A stretch of DNA of 64,000 nt from Chloroflexota bacterium. Its GTDB lineage: Bacteria > Chloroflexota > Anaerolineae > Aggregatilineales > J027. The DNA lies in NCBI GenBank assembly GCA_016234595.1, contig JACRBG010000055.1, positions 289,828 through 353,827 of the forward strand, in the 5' to 3' direction. A program made the position numbers and the translations under genes. Positions 8,474-17,509 of this stretch are shown piece by piece; within the stretch, counting starts at the first letter, position 1; every line of letters starts with the position of its first letter. Under the pieces are notes generated by a model. It was not told the DNA's origin. It ran no database searches and saw only the letters and a program-made list of their open reading frames with translations.

Positions 8474-9757
8474 TTATTGTTTTAAAGATGCAAGCGGTAC
8501 AGGCACAAGTTCACCATTTTGAATAACCATAATATCTGGCCCGGACATATTGCACTCCCCTGTCTCATCGCACGCAATCTGCCCGCTTGCCCCTACATAA
8601 TCGGTGGTACCCCGAACAGTATCCACTAAGGCTTGACGGGGGATGTAGAGATTGCCATCACTACCCAAAATTGCCACCTTGCGTACAGCCTGAATCAGAA
8701 TGTTAGCCGCATCAAATGCATCCCATACCGACCGTGAAACAATACCCGGTTCTACCCCAAATGTTTCTTTATAAGAAGTGTCAAACAACGTTTTCTGATC
8801 CGATTCAGGTGGTTCGGATTCCCCTGACAAATATATCCCTTCACTGCCATTGCCCGTCAATTCGATAAAAGTTTGTGGATTCACCCCATCCGACCCGGCG
8901 AAGACAATATCTTGCATCGTGCTATCTTGCAGGCTATTGACAACTGCCGCAACTTCAGGAGTATAGCCGGGGAAAAAGATGGCTTCTGGCTGGGTTGCCT
9001 CAACCTCTATCAGTGCATTCGCATAAGTTTCGGGGTCGGCACCATCAGGCACTTCAAGCACAATAACCACCTCACCACCGGATGATTCAAATTCATCACG
9101 GGTGACTTCAGCTAACTGCGTACTATAGATCGAGTCGTCATGGAGGATGGCAAGTTTGCGGATGTTGAGAATCTGAAAAAGGTACTTCGCCATCAACACC
9201 CCTTGGGCATTGTCGTTAAAGATGACTCGATTAAAGACCTTTGAGCCTGTCTGGGTCAGATTGGGATTGGTGGCTGTAGGGGACATCATAGGAATCCCAG
9301 CCGCCTCATAAATCGGGGTAGCTGCGCGGCTTGCCCCCGAAAACGCATGACCCACCACCGCCACCAAACCATCCGATTGAGCAGTTACAAGGCGAGTAGC
9401 AGCCTCAGCTCCACCTTCGGGTGTCCCTTGGTCGTTTTCATCTATCTGGGCAAATAGAAAACCATTGAGCGAGTTTTCGTTGGCAATAGCAATAGCGACT
9501 TGGGTAGCTTGAGAAAATGCTATCCCAATGCTGGCGCTATCACCGGTTAAGGGGGCGGCCGTGCCTATTTTAATCGTATTACCGGCCACAATCATCGTAC
9601 ATCCTAATGCGTCTTGGGTACATGCTTCGGGTTGACTGATTTCGCGCGGCGTGGTCGCTGTGGGTGCAGATTTTTTCCCCTCATTGTTATCTTTATCGCC
9701 ACAGCCTATCAAAATCAGAGTTCCCACCAATAAGAAGGCTATATTTTTTCTAAGCAT
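8474..9757 (-). CDS. Periplasmic binding protein type I lipoprotein (branched-chain amino acid-type)
   Basis: 427 residues. The N-terminus MLRKNIAFLLVGTLILIGC ends in a lipobox (LIGC, Cys19), so the mature protein should be lipid-anchored outside the membrane. The rest has the fold I landmarks IKIGTAAPLTGDSASIG, VVGHAFSGASRAATPIYEAAGIPMMSPTATNP and LAILHDDSIYSTQLAE, as in LivK-like proteins. There is no permease or ATPase with it. Instead it starts 3 nt after the stop of a giant kinase/STAND/WD40 gene, with a GGGGAT-type ribosome site inside the end of that gene, so the two are probably co-transcribed. It might supply ligand to the LivHMGF system next door or act as the sensor for the kinase; the pairing is inference. 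Ends of this gene and livF converge on a shared terminator. Confidence 0.85.
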   Translation of the reverse strand: MLRKNIAFLLVGTLILIGCGDKDNNEGKKSAPTATTPREISQPEACTQDALGCTMIVAGNTIKIGTAAPLTGDSASIGIAFSQATQVAIAIANENSLNGFLFAQIDENDQGTPEGGAEAATRLVTAQSDGLVAVVGHAFSGASRAATPIYEAAGIPMMSPTATNPNLTQTGSKVFNRVIFNDNAQGVLMAKYLFQILNIRKLAILHDDSIYSTQLAEVTRDEFESSGGEVVIVLEVPDGADPETYANALIEVEATQPEAIFFPGYTPEVAAVVNSLQDSTMQDIVFAGSDGVNPQTFIELTGNGSEGIYLSGESEPPESDQKTLFDTSYKETFGVEPGIVSRSVWDAFDAANILIQAVRKVAILGSDGNLYIPRQALVDTVRGTTDYVGASGQIACDETGECNMSGPDIMVIQNGELVPVPLASLKQ

Positions 9758-9760
9758 ATA

Positions 9761-12700
9761 TTATCCCCCTACATCAAAGAAGATTCGTTCAGATTCTGTT
9801 AGCTCTCGGAATACACAACAGTCGTTGGCAAAATTTTTGAGAGCGTCGACCGTCGGCCAGACCTGCCAACGTCGCACAATGCCATCATTGCCTGCTGCCG
9901 CAACCCATGTATCCGACGGATTAAAATCCACAGCATTTATGTCTTGGGAGCCAACCGAAAAACTTATAATAGTACGATGGGATTTCAAATCCCACAGGCG
10001 AATCGTGCTATCATCGCTTACCGAAACCAATCGGTTGCTGTTATGGCTGAATTGAACGGCATTGACCACATCCGTATGACCGACCAATGTAAAAGCAAGT
10101 TTATTCTTTTTAATATCCCACACCCGAATGATGTGATCCACGCCTCCCGTCGCCAGATACTTGCCATCCGTACTGTAATCTACACTCGTAAGTCCCCCTG
10201 CCTGCCCGCCAAAGGTGTGTAAAATCTCCCCTGTTTCTCGGTCAAAGATGAAGGCATTGCCATCAAAGCCCACACTTGCCACATAAAGCCCGTCTGGTGA
10301 AAAAACCACATCGCTTACCTCGGCAGTATGGTAATCAAAGACCAATTGTGTCTCACCTGTGGCCGCCTCCCAAATACGTACCACATGATCCGATGAACCC
10401 GAAGCCACCCAGCGATTATCGGGGCTAATGGCAACGGTCTGAACAATACTGGTATGTTCAGCATACCGCTGCAAGATCTGACCGGACTGCACATCCCACA
10501 GCAACGCTAAACCATTCCGATCTGCGGTGGCGATGAGTTTCCCATCCGAGCTATAGGCAACATCGTTAACCCAGCCCTCATGGGGTAATTCCGTTACAAG
10601 TTGCCCCGTCTCAATATCCCATATCTTGACCGTCCGGTCCCAACTGGCACTCGCCAAATGGTGTTGATCGGGCGAAAACGCCACCGCGTTAATCAATTGA
10701 TCGTGATGTCCAATAACTTGACCCTCCAAGCCAGCAACCGATTTCCAAATCCGGGCTGTACCATCCTGACCAGCCGTGACAATTGCACGAGATTGAGAGT
10801 CAAATTGGGCGCTTGAAACCGACACAATATGGCCTGAAAGTGTATAGATTTCCGCCCCAGTAGACGCATTCCAAACCCGTGCGGTGTTATCATCAGATGC
10901 ACTCACAATCTGCGATCCATCAAAATTATATGCTACAGTGTTCACTGCTGCGGTATGCCCGCTTAATAGAATATTTAACTCTTCAGATGCTACGCTCCAA
11001 ATGCCAATGGTGTTGTCAGCATGGGCCGAGGCGATATGCTGACCATCTGGACTAAAATTGGCGTCATTGATATAGCCATTTGCATAGCTTAAATGTGCCC
11101 TTTCAGTTTTCAGAGCCAAATCCCATATATAAATTGAATTGGTGCTGGTCGTGAGTAAGGATTGTCCATCGGGGCTAAGCGCAAGCGAGCGAACTTTGGT
11201 CAGGCGATTATCCCTAAAATCCCATTGAATTGCACCTGTCCGAACATCCCATATTTTTAACGCTCCCTCATAGCTTGCGCTTATCACATAGGCGCTATCG
11301 TTACTAAAGGTGGCATGATACACCACGCTATCATGGGTAATTTCGTTCACCATCTCATATGAGCTAGTATCCCAAACCCGTACTTTGCCATCAAATCCAG
11401 TAGCGAGTAAGTAGCGACCGTTGGGGCTAAAGACGACCATCATGACTTGAGAATCGGAACTCGCAATTGAAAAAACAATCTGCTGGCTGGGGATGTCCCA
11501 AATCAGCACACGCCCCGATTTTTCGGCCAAAGCCACTTGATTCCCGCTTGGGCTAAAAGCTGCATAATTTATGGGACTATCTTGGTTAATGACTTGCTCC
11601 AACCGATTTGCCAAAACCGCCTGAGTAAGGGCACGCTCCGCCTGCCATGTATAGGGAAAGTCATCCAGCGCGGCTAAGCTCAATAAAATAGCTCGTTCGG
11701 GCAAACTGCCTTGCATCTCCAAATCTGCTTGGGTCGCAAGGGTCAAAGCACGGGCGATATTGGCTCGATGTTGGGCCTCATCGGCGTTCTGTCGGGATTG
11801 AATGCCAAGAAAAATCGCCAAGCCTGTCACCGCAATAAGAATCACTCCACCCAGCCCCAACACACGCACAAATATCCTAAGTTGCTGAACTCGCCGCTTT
11901 TCAGCTTTAAAGGTTTCCTGAGCAAGCTGAAGCTCACGGGTCTGACGATTTTGTTCTTGGGTCATTTCAGATTCGTATGCAGCAATACCCGCCAACAAAA
12001 ACTGCTGTTCTTGCCGGGTCAAGGCAATCTGAGTGGAAGCAGACCATTCTTGGATGTGGGCGAGGCGAGCACCCCGTAACAAATAACTTGGGTCTTGGTC
12101 GGCAGCATACCATTCTGCTGCGGAGCTTGCCAATAAACGCTGGGTGCGAATATCATCTCGATTTTCCTGCACCCATTGATGCAAAAGCCCCCATTCACGA
12201 ATTAGCGATTCATGGGCTACCTCGACCGTCGGGATACGAGTACCGGGGTCAAAATCAAGGGTGAGCAGACGATAATTAGTAAATTTATCAATCACCCCTT
12301 GCATGGTCACGCCATTAATCGTCGGCAAATCGGTTTGCAACACCCGGCGGCGCGTGTCTTCTACCCCTTCCCCAAGCGTCACCAGTCGTAAAAATAATTG
12401 CCGAGCAAGTTTCTGCTCCTCAGCTCCTAAATTCTGATAGATAGCATCGGCTCGTTTTGCCAAAATAGCGCGTATCCCACCCAATGATTGGTAATCGGCA
12501 AAAGTCAAGCTATTGCCTTTACGTAGGTCGAATAGCTCAGTGAGGGTATATTGCAGTAATGGCAAAGCTCCCGGCTGTTCAACAACCTCGGAAACCACCA
12601 CATTGAGCAACTCAGGTTCGATACTAACCCCTACCTGCCGGGCTGGTTCAACAATGGCCCGTTCGAGTTCAGCCCTGCTTAGGGGGATAATGACTTCGGT

Positions 12701-14131
12701 ACATTGCCGCAACAAGTTACCAAACTCAGCATATCTGAGAGGGCGATCATAGAAATCAGCTCTTAGAATGCAAATCACGCGCAGTGGGCTTTGCGGGGCC
12801 GTCACTGCCTGTACAATCAAGTTGAGAAAATGGCGGATGCGTTGTGTATCATCTGAAAGGGTGAAAATTTGTTGAAATTCATCAATCACAAGCAGTAATT
12901 CACCACCCGGCGGCAAAATTAAACGGGCAGCTTGCAAAAGTCCCTTTTCATCCCGCTGCAAAATACTCATCAAATCAGCGGGTTTTTGGCTCGATATGCT
13001 TAATAAACTGGCCTCTAGCTCTTCGATCAATTGTTCGCTAGGCAAAACCTCGGTAATAAACCAATGTTCCGAACCCGGAATAGCGCCTTCTCGAAGGGCT
13101 GGCAGCAACCCCGCCTTTACGACGCTGGATTTTCCACTGCCACTTGGCCCGACCAATGCCATAAAATGACTCGATAACTCGTCGGCCTGTAAGGAAGCCA
13201 GAAGCTGTTTTACAAGGAGTTCGCGCCCAAAAAATTTACTATTGTCTGTTTCGTCAAATGGCCGCAATCCTTTATATGGATTGCCCTCATACTTAATTTC
13301 CGGGCTAGGTAGCAGAGTTTCTGTTGTCTGATCGCCTGCAAGTTCACGCAATGCCGTCATCAATTGCATAACGTTTTCATAGCGTTCGGCCACTTCTTTA
13401 GCGGTTGCCCGCTGCAAGATGGCATAAATGCCCTCAGGTAACTGAGGATTCAACACGCGGGGATCAGGCAGAGGGTCAACAAGGTGGCCTCTGATAAGCA
13501 GATTAAGATCACGGGTGTTATAGGGATGTTGTCCGGTCAACATCTCATACATCACGATCCCGAGGCTATAAATATCTCCTTGAGGTGATGGCGCTTCCGA
13601 TTTGATTTGTTCTGGCGGCAGATAGGCAGGCGACCCCGAAAGGCCCGTTCCCTTGTCTTCTTGATTAAGGTGATGAGCAAGGCCAAAGTCGCTCAGATAG
13701 GCATTGCCTTCTTCATCTAGCAAGATATTGCCGGGTTTGATATCCCGATGAATAATGCTATGCCGATGTGCAACAGCCAGCGCGGATGTAACTTGTTCTA
13801 AAATCCGCAGGATTTTGTCAAAAGATAGATCGGGCTTACCGAGGTAATCACGCAGGTTACCTCCCCGTATCCAACGCATGACCAGATAGGCCCCATCGGG
13901 GTTACGCCAATAATCAAATAGCGGCACAATAAAGGGATGTTCCAGCCGTGCGATTGTTTGAGCTTCAATATCGAACCGACGGACAAAATCCGGCAAGTTG
14001 GCAAATTCTGGCAAAATTATTTTGATGGCAACTTCGCGGTTTACTACTTCTTGGTAGGCGCGATATACCTCACCAAATGTCCCCGATCCTATTGACTCCT
14101 TAAATTGATAGCCTTTAAGGTTGGTAAGCAT
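9761..14131 (-). CDS. Ser/Thr kinase - STAND ATPase - transmembrane - 14-blade WD40 protein
   Basis: 1456 residues; ATG at 14131 with GAAGGA upstream. The PknB-type kinase (about 8-265) has the glycine loop GSGTFG (15-20), Lys37 of VAIK, Glu56, HRDIKPGN (Asp130) and DFG (148-150), so it should be active. A conflict-system-type STAND ATPase follows, introduced by NPYKGLRPF (284-292), with Walker A GPSGSGKS (328-335) and Walker B LLLVIDEFQQ (412-421). A membrane segment lies near 753-776. Fourteen WD40 repeats (about 830-1440) follow, enough for two seven-blade propellers. The topology implies kinase and ATPase inside and propellers outside, although the propellers could also be cytoplasmic if the hydrophobic segment is not inserted. 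Such proteins are signalling or self/non-self sensors; the trigger is unknown. The lipoprotein gene downstream is a candidate partner. Confidence 0.9.
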   Translation of the reverse strand: MLTNLKGYQFKESIGSGTFGEVYRAYQEVVNREVAIKIILPEFANLPDFVRRFDIEAQTIARLEHPFIVPLFDYWRNPDGAYLVMRWIRGGNLRDYLGKPDLSFDKILRILEQVTSALAVAHRHSIIHRDIKPGNILLDEEGNAYLSDFGLAHHLNQEDKGTGLSGSPAYLPPEQIKSEAPSPQGDIYSLGIVMYEMLTGQHPYNTRDLNLLIRGHLVDPLPDPRVLNPQLPEGIYAILQRATAKEVAERYENVMQLMTALRELAGDQTTETLLPSPEIKYEGNPYKGLRPFDETDNSKFFGRELLVKQLLASLQADELSSHFMALVGPSGSGKSSVVKAGLLPALREGAIPGSEHWFITEVLPSEQLIEELEASLLSISSQKPADLMSILQRDEKGLLQAARLILPPGGELLLVIDEFQQIFTLSDDTQRIRHFLNLIVQAVTAPQSPLRVICILRADFYDRPLRYAEFGNLLRQCTEVIIPLSRAELERAIVEPARQVGVSIEPELLNVVVSEVVEQPGALPLLQYTLTELFDLRKGNSLTFADYQSLGGIRAILAKRADAIYQNLGAEEQKLARQLFLRLVTLGEGVEDTRRRVLQTDLPTINGVTMQGVIDKFTNYRLLTLDFDPGTRIPTVEVAHESLIREWGLLHQWVQENRDDIRTQRLLASSAAEWYAADQDPSYLLRGARLAHIQEWSASTQIALTRQEQQFLLAGIAAYESEMTQEQNRQTRELQLAQETFKAEKRRVQQLRIFVRVLGLGGVILIAVTGLAIFLGIQSRQNADEAQHRANIARALTLATQADLEMQGSLPERAILLSLAALDDFPYTWQAERALTQAVLANRLEQVINQDSPINYAAFSPSGNQVALAEKSGRVLIWDIPSQQIVFSIASSDSQVMMVVFSPNGRYLLATGFDGKVRVWDTSSYEMVNEITHDSVVYHATFSNDSAYVISASYEGALKIWDVRTGAIQWDFRDNRLTKVRSLALSPDGQSLLTTSTNSIYIWDLALKTERAHLSYANGYINDANFSPDGQHIASAHADNTIGIWSVASEELNILLSGHTAAVNTVAYNFDGSQIVSASDDNTARVWNASTGAEIYTLSGHIVSVSSAQFDSQSRAIVTAGQDGTARIWKSVAGLEGQVIGHHDQLINAVAFSPDQHHLASASWDRTVKIWDIETGQLVTELPHEGWVNDVAYSSDGKLIATADRNGLALLWDVQSGQILQRYAEHTSIVQTVAISPDNRWVASGSSDHVVRIWEAATGETQLVFDYHTAEVSDVVFSPDGLYVASVGFDGNAFIFDRETGEILHTFGGQAGGLTSVDYSTDGKYLATGGVDHIIRVWDIKKNKLAFTLVGHTDVVNAVQFSHNSNRLVSVSDDSTIRLWDLKSHRTIISFSVGSQDINAVDFNPSDTWVAAAGNDGIVRRWQVWPTVDALKNFANDCCVFRELTESERIFFDVGG

Positions 14132-14410
14132 CTATCCTTCTTTTTTGGAAATACTTCCAGTGGAAGTCATTTTACCAAAATCCTTTAGTTGGTGCTTGAA
14201 ATTGCGCAGTGCAACTGTGTTTTCAAAAATTCGATTTGGGCTGATATTGGTCGTCTTTTGGCTGATGTTGCTGTAAGATATACTCGCCCCAAGCCATTAC
14301 TCGAAGTTTGATTGAGACCCTCCCTTTTTGACGCAATCGCTTAAACAAGAACATGTTTTGGGGTCGGCTCAAATAGTGCCTCATCTTCTGATTTATAGGA
14401 AGTTTTACCG

Positions 14411-15943
14411 ATGTCAGAAAACGACCTCATCCCCAATCCATCGCCTGATGAGCTGACAAAATTGCGTCAGCGAGTTGCCGAGTTGGAAAATGCTGAAAAG
14501 CGCTACCTAAATCTGTTTGAGAACGCAGGAGATGCCATTCTCATTGTTGATCCCGTAACATTCACGATTGTGGACGCCAACGCCAACGCAGCCCGTCGAT
14601 TTGGATATTCCAAAGATGAGCTAAAACGGTTACAGATTGCCGATATTGAAATCCCACAGGATACCCATCAATCGAATAGTGGCTTTGTATGGGAATCTTT
14701 TGCCAGTGGTGTCATCCTCTATGAATGTTACTACCGACGCAAGGATGGCTCCCTGATGGCGGTCGAGGTTAGCCGGAGCTACGTTGTTGCTGGGGGGCAA
14801 ACTCTCCAGCAAAATGTAGTGCGTGATATTACAGCCCGCAAAGAAATGCAAGCCGCTTTGCATGAGAGTGAAGAACGACTACGATCCACTTTCGAGTCCC
14901 TAGACGACTTTGTAGTGGTGCTTGATAAAACAGGTCTAATCTTGGATTATCACATCGCCCCCCACTCTGGTGGATTTGGGCTACAGGTTGAGATTTTTAA
15001 AGGTCGGCCCTATTGGGAACTATTGCCCGCCGAAGTCTCAGCTATGTTAGATGATCACATCCAATCCTTGATGGATTCGGGTGTTGTCCAAGAATTCGAC
15101 TATTCCATCACCGAGCCGCCTAACCAAGTGATGTGGTTCAATGTGAAGATTTCATTGCGATCTGACAGCGAAGGTGGATTCGCTGGGGTGACGATTGTTT
15201 TCCGCGACATTACCGAGCGCCGCGATGCCGAGCAGCAACGTTTGGCCTATAGCCTAGAACGCGAACGGGTCAAATTGTTGGGCGATTTCATTACCAACGT
15301 TTCGCATGAATTCAAAACCCCCTTGTCCGTCATCATGACGAAAATCTACTTGATGGAAAAAACGATGATGAATGAAAAGGAGATAGAAAAACTACGCATT
15401 ATTCAAGAACAAGTTACCTATATCAATCATTTAATCAGCGCCATGTTAATGATGTCTCGCCTAAACACGGATTCGGAATTCGCGTTTGAGCCATTTGAGT
15501 TAAGCGGTTTAGTTCGAGAAGTGGTGGTTACAGCTCATCAGTTGGCGGCTACTCGACAACAATCTATCAAATTGAACCTCCAGCAAGATTCGTTTATTGT
15601 GCTAGGTAAAAAAGAGGATGTCCATCATGCCCTGTACAACCTAATTGAAAATGCCCTATTGTTTTCGCCTAACGAGGCAACCATCACGGTGAATATCCTA
15701 TCCAAGGGAAATTATGTTCTACTGGAAATCATTGACCCCGGCATTGGCTTAAGTAAGGAAGATGTGCAATTTATATTTGACCCTTTTTATCGAGTGGATA
15801 AGGCAAGAACAGCCCGAAAAGCAGGTTTAGGCTTATCTATTGCTAAGAAAATTATCGAAATTCATAAGGGTGCTATTGAAGTTACAAGCACTTTGGGAAA
15901 AGGAAGTACTTTTGCTGTATACCTTCCTCAGATCAATCACTAG
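14411..15943 (+). CDS. Soluble PAS-PAS sensor histidine kinase
   Basis: 510 residues, ATG at 14411 with AGGAAG before it. No signal peptide or membrane segment, so it senses a cytoplasmic cue. Residues about 30-145 form a PAS/PAC domain (FENAGDAILIVD...; ending in VVRDITARK), and about 150-270 a second one (ending VFRDITERR). The dimerisation/phosphoacceptor helix has the H-box NVSHEFKTPL with His299. The HATPase domain shows the N-box ENALLFSPNEA, G1 DPGIGLS and G2 GLGLSIAKKI, all intact. No response regulator lies beside it, so its partner is encoded elsewhere (an orphan kinase). The gene is divergent from the kinase/WD40 gene across a 279-nt region that must hold both promoters. Confidence 0.92.
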   Translation: MSENDLIPNPSPDELTKLRQRVAELENAEKRYLNLFENAGDAILIVDPVTFTIVDANANAARRFGYSKDELKRLQIADIEIPQDTHQSNSGFVWESFASGVILYECYYRRKDGSLMAVEVSRSYVVAGGQTLQQNVVRDITARKEMQAALHESEERLRSTFESLDDFVVVLDKTGLILDYHIAPHSGGFGLQVEIFKGRPYWELLPAEVSAMLDDHIQSLMDSGVVQEFDYSITEPPNQVMWFNVKISLRSDSEGGFAGVTIVFRDITERRDAEQQRLAYSLERERVKLLGDFITNVSHEFKTPLSVIMTKIYLMEKTMMNEKEIEKLRIIQEQVTYINHLISAMLMMSRLNTDSEFAFEPFELSGLVREVVVTAHQLAATRQQSIKLNLQQDSFIVLGKKEDVHHALYNLIENALLFSPNEATITVNILSKGNYVLLEIIDPGIGLSKEDVQFIFDPFYRVDKARTARKAGLGLSIAKKIIEIHKGAIEVTSTLGKGSTFAVYLPQINH

Positions 15944-16010
15944 AAATCTCACCCCTCAAAGCAATCAAATATGAATTTTGTAAATTCATTTTCTCTGCTC
16001 TAAACGCTTG

Positions 16011-16075
16011 TTGACAAACCTATACACTCCGAGTATAGTTTTTAAAAATAAGCTAGACACGCAGTGTATAGGTTT
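16011..16075 (+). promoter_or_regulatory. Consensus promoter with overlapping inverted-repeat operator (PadR autoregulation)
   Basis: TTGACA (16011-16016) and TATAGT (16034-16039) are 17 nt apart, close to a perfect sigma70 promoter. AAACCTATACACT (16016-16028) lies in the spacer and its exact reverse complement AGTGTATAGGTTT is at 16063-16075, just before the PadR start codon. A weaker half-site (GTATAGTTT, 16033-16041) covers the -10 box. A regulator bound here would block polymerase and could bridge two half-sites, as PadR proteins do at their own promoters. Confidence 0.8.
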
Positions 16076-16078
16076 TTA

Positions 16079-16681
16079 ATGTCAGTAAAAAACACCCTCT
16101 TGGCCCTTCTTTTTCAACACCCCATGCACGGCTATGAACTCAGCAAACAATTGCCGCTAGTGCTAAATGCCGAATGGGATGTGAAACCGGGGCAAGTTGC
16201 CAGCACACTCGCCCGACTCAAGGAGGCGAATCTGGTAGATTACGATGTTGAGCCCAATGATGATGCGCCAGATCGTAAGGTCTATGCGCTGACACCTGAG
16301 GGGTTAGAAGAGCTGACTGTTTGGTATCTAACCCCCGAAGTACGGGGTTATCGTCTAGGGGATACCTTCTATATCAAGCTAGTGCTCAGTCTAATTGGAG
16401 GCCCAGTTAGTCCTGAACAGGTCTTGATTAGCCAGCGCCGTGAACTCTACCGCCAACTCCACGACGTGACCGAACTGCGCCGTCAAGCTGACCCAATCAC
16501 CCAGCTTCCTTGGGTTTTGCTGCTAGAGAGTGCCGTCATGCACCTAGAAGCTGATCTGCGCTGGATTGAGATGTGTGAAGCCCGCCTGCCCGATTTAAAG
16601 CGCTACAACCCGCCTGAACCAGAAGTCAAAGCACGAGGGCGACCCCGCCGCAGGGCTGAAGAGGCCACCCCCAACGATTAA
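16079..16681 (+). CDS. PadR-family transcriptional regulator
   Basis: 200 residues from the ATG at 16079 (MSVKNTLLALLFQHPMHGYEL); the in-frame GTG at 16064 lies inside the operator and is unlikely to be used. The N-terminal winged helix (about 1-85) has the PadR signature GYEL, VKPGQVASTLARLKEANLV and RKVYALTPEG. A C-terminal helical domain (about 95-180) matches the Vir-activator/PadR C-terminal type that dimerises. The tail KARGRPRRR is basic. It probably represses its own gene and the downstream ABC transporter and is relieved by a small lipophilic or antimicrobial ligand, the usual role of PadR next to such exporters. There is no strong Shine-Dalgarno sequence, so the message may be poorly translated or nearly leaderless. 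Confidence 0.9.
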   Translation: MSVKNTLLALLFQHPMHGYELSKQLPLVLNAEWDVKPGQVASTLARLKEANLVDYDVEPNDDAPDRKVYALTPEGLEELTVWYLTPEVRGYRLGDTFYIKLVLSLIGGPVSPEQVLISQRRELYRQLHDVTELRRQADPITQLPWVLLLESAVMHLEADLRWIEMCEARLPDLKRYNPPEPEVKARGRPRRRAEEATPND

Positions 16682-16757
16682 ACACCATCAAATTGCAGCC
16701 AACCCTGCCAAAAGCGCGGCGTGTTTTGTGCTGCCAAATGTAAGAAAGGCTTAGATT

Positions 16758-17498
16758 ATGAACATCATTCGCACTGATTCGCTTACTAAAATCTATGGCG
16801 ACGAGGCCCACAAACTCTATGCCCTCAAAGATGTCACCTTCAGCACCGAAGAAGGCGAATTTGTTGCCATCATGGGGCCCAGTGGTTCGGGCAAAAGCAC
16901 ATTGCTCTATTTGTTGGGAGGGCTAGATCATCCGACCAATGGCAAAGTCTACCTGCGTGAAAAGGACATCAGTACCCTGCCAGATAATGCACTCTCTGAG
17001 GTGCGACGTCAACAAATCGGTTTTATATTCCAGTTCTTTAACCTGATTCCTGTGTTAACCGCCCAAGAAAACGTCGCTATACCACTTATTCTAGATGGGG
17101 TGCCGCGTAGTGAGGCATTAAGCCGCGCCGAGCAAGCATTACAGAAAGTTGGCTTGGCAGATCGTAAATCACATCGCCCCTCCGAGCTTTCTGGCGGGCA
17201 GCAGCAGCGTGTGGCGATTGCGCGGGCACTTGTGACCAATCCTGCAATTATCCTAGCCGATGAGCCAACTGGAAATCTCGATTCCAAAACTAGCGACGAA
17301 GTGATTAGCCTACTGCGGAATATTGTGGATGAATATAAGCGAACAATGATTATCGTCACCCACGACCCCCGTGTCGCAGCCCATGCAGATCGGATTGTGT
17401 TCCTAAAAGATGGCGAAATTGCGGATGAAAATCACCTCAAGGGCTATGGCAATGAAGCCCAGATACGTGAACAACTAGGCCGCATTACGGTGCATTGA
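16758..17498 (+). CDS. MacB/LolD-type ABC transporter ATPase
   Basis: 246 residues; ATG at 16758 with AAAGG upstream. Walker A GPSGSGKST (40-48), the Q-loop FQFFNLIPVLTAQENV typical of MacB/LolD/FtsE ATPases, signature LSGGQQQRVAIARAL, Walker B IILADEPTGNLD and switch His in IVTHD. It partners the FtsX-type permease encoded 11 nt downstream. Complexes of this class act as mechanotransmitters that export peptides, lipoproteins or drugs or that flip envelope components, rather than as classical channels. Co-transcribed with the PadR gene (76-nt gap without terminator). Confidence 0.92.
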   Translation: MNIIRTDSLTKIYGDEAHKLYALKDVTFSTEEGEFVAIMGPSGSGKSTLLYLLGGLDHPTNGKVYLREKDISTLPDNALSEVRRQQIGFIFQFFNLIPVLTAQENVAIPLILDGVPRSEALSRAEQALQKVGLADRKSHRPSELSGGQQQRVAIARALVTNPAIILADEPTGNLDSKTSDEVISLLRNIVDEYKRTMIIVTHDPRVAAHADRIVFLKDGEIADENHLKGYGNEAQIREQLGRITVH

Positions 17499-17509
17499 GG
17501 GAGGAAACT

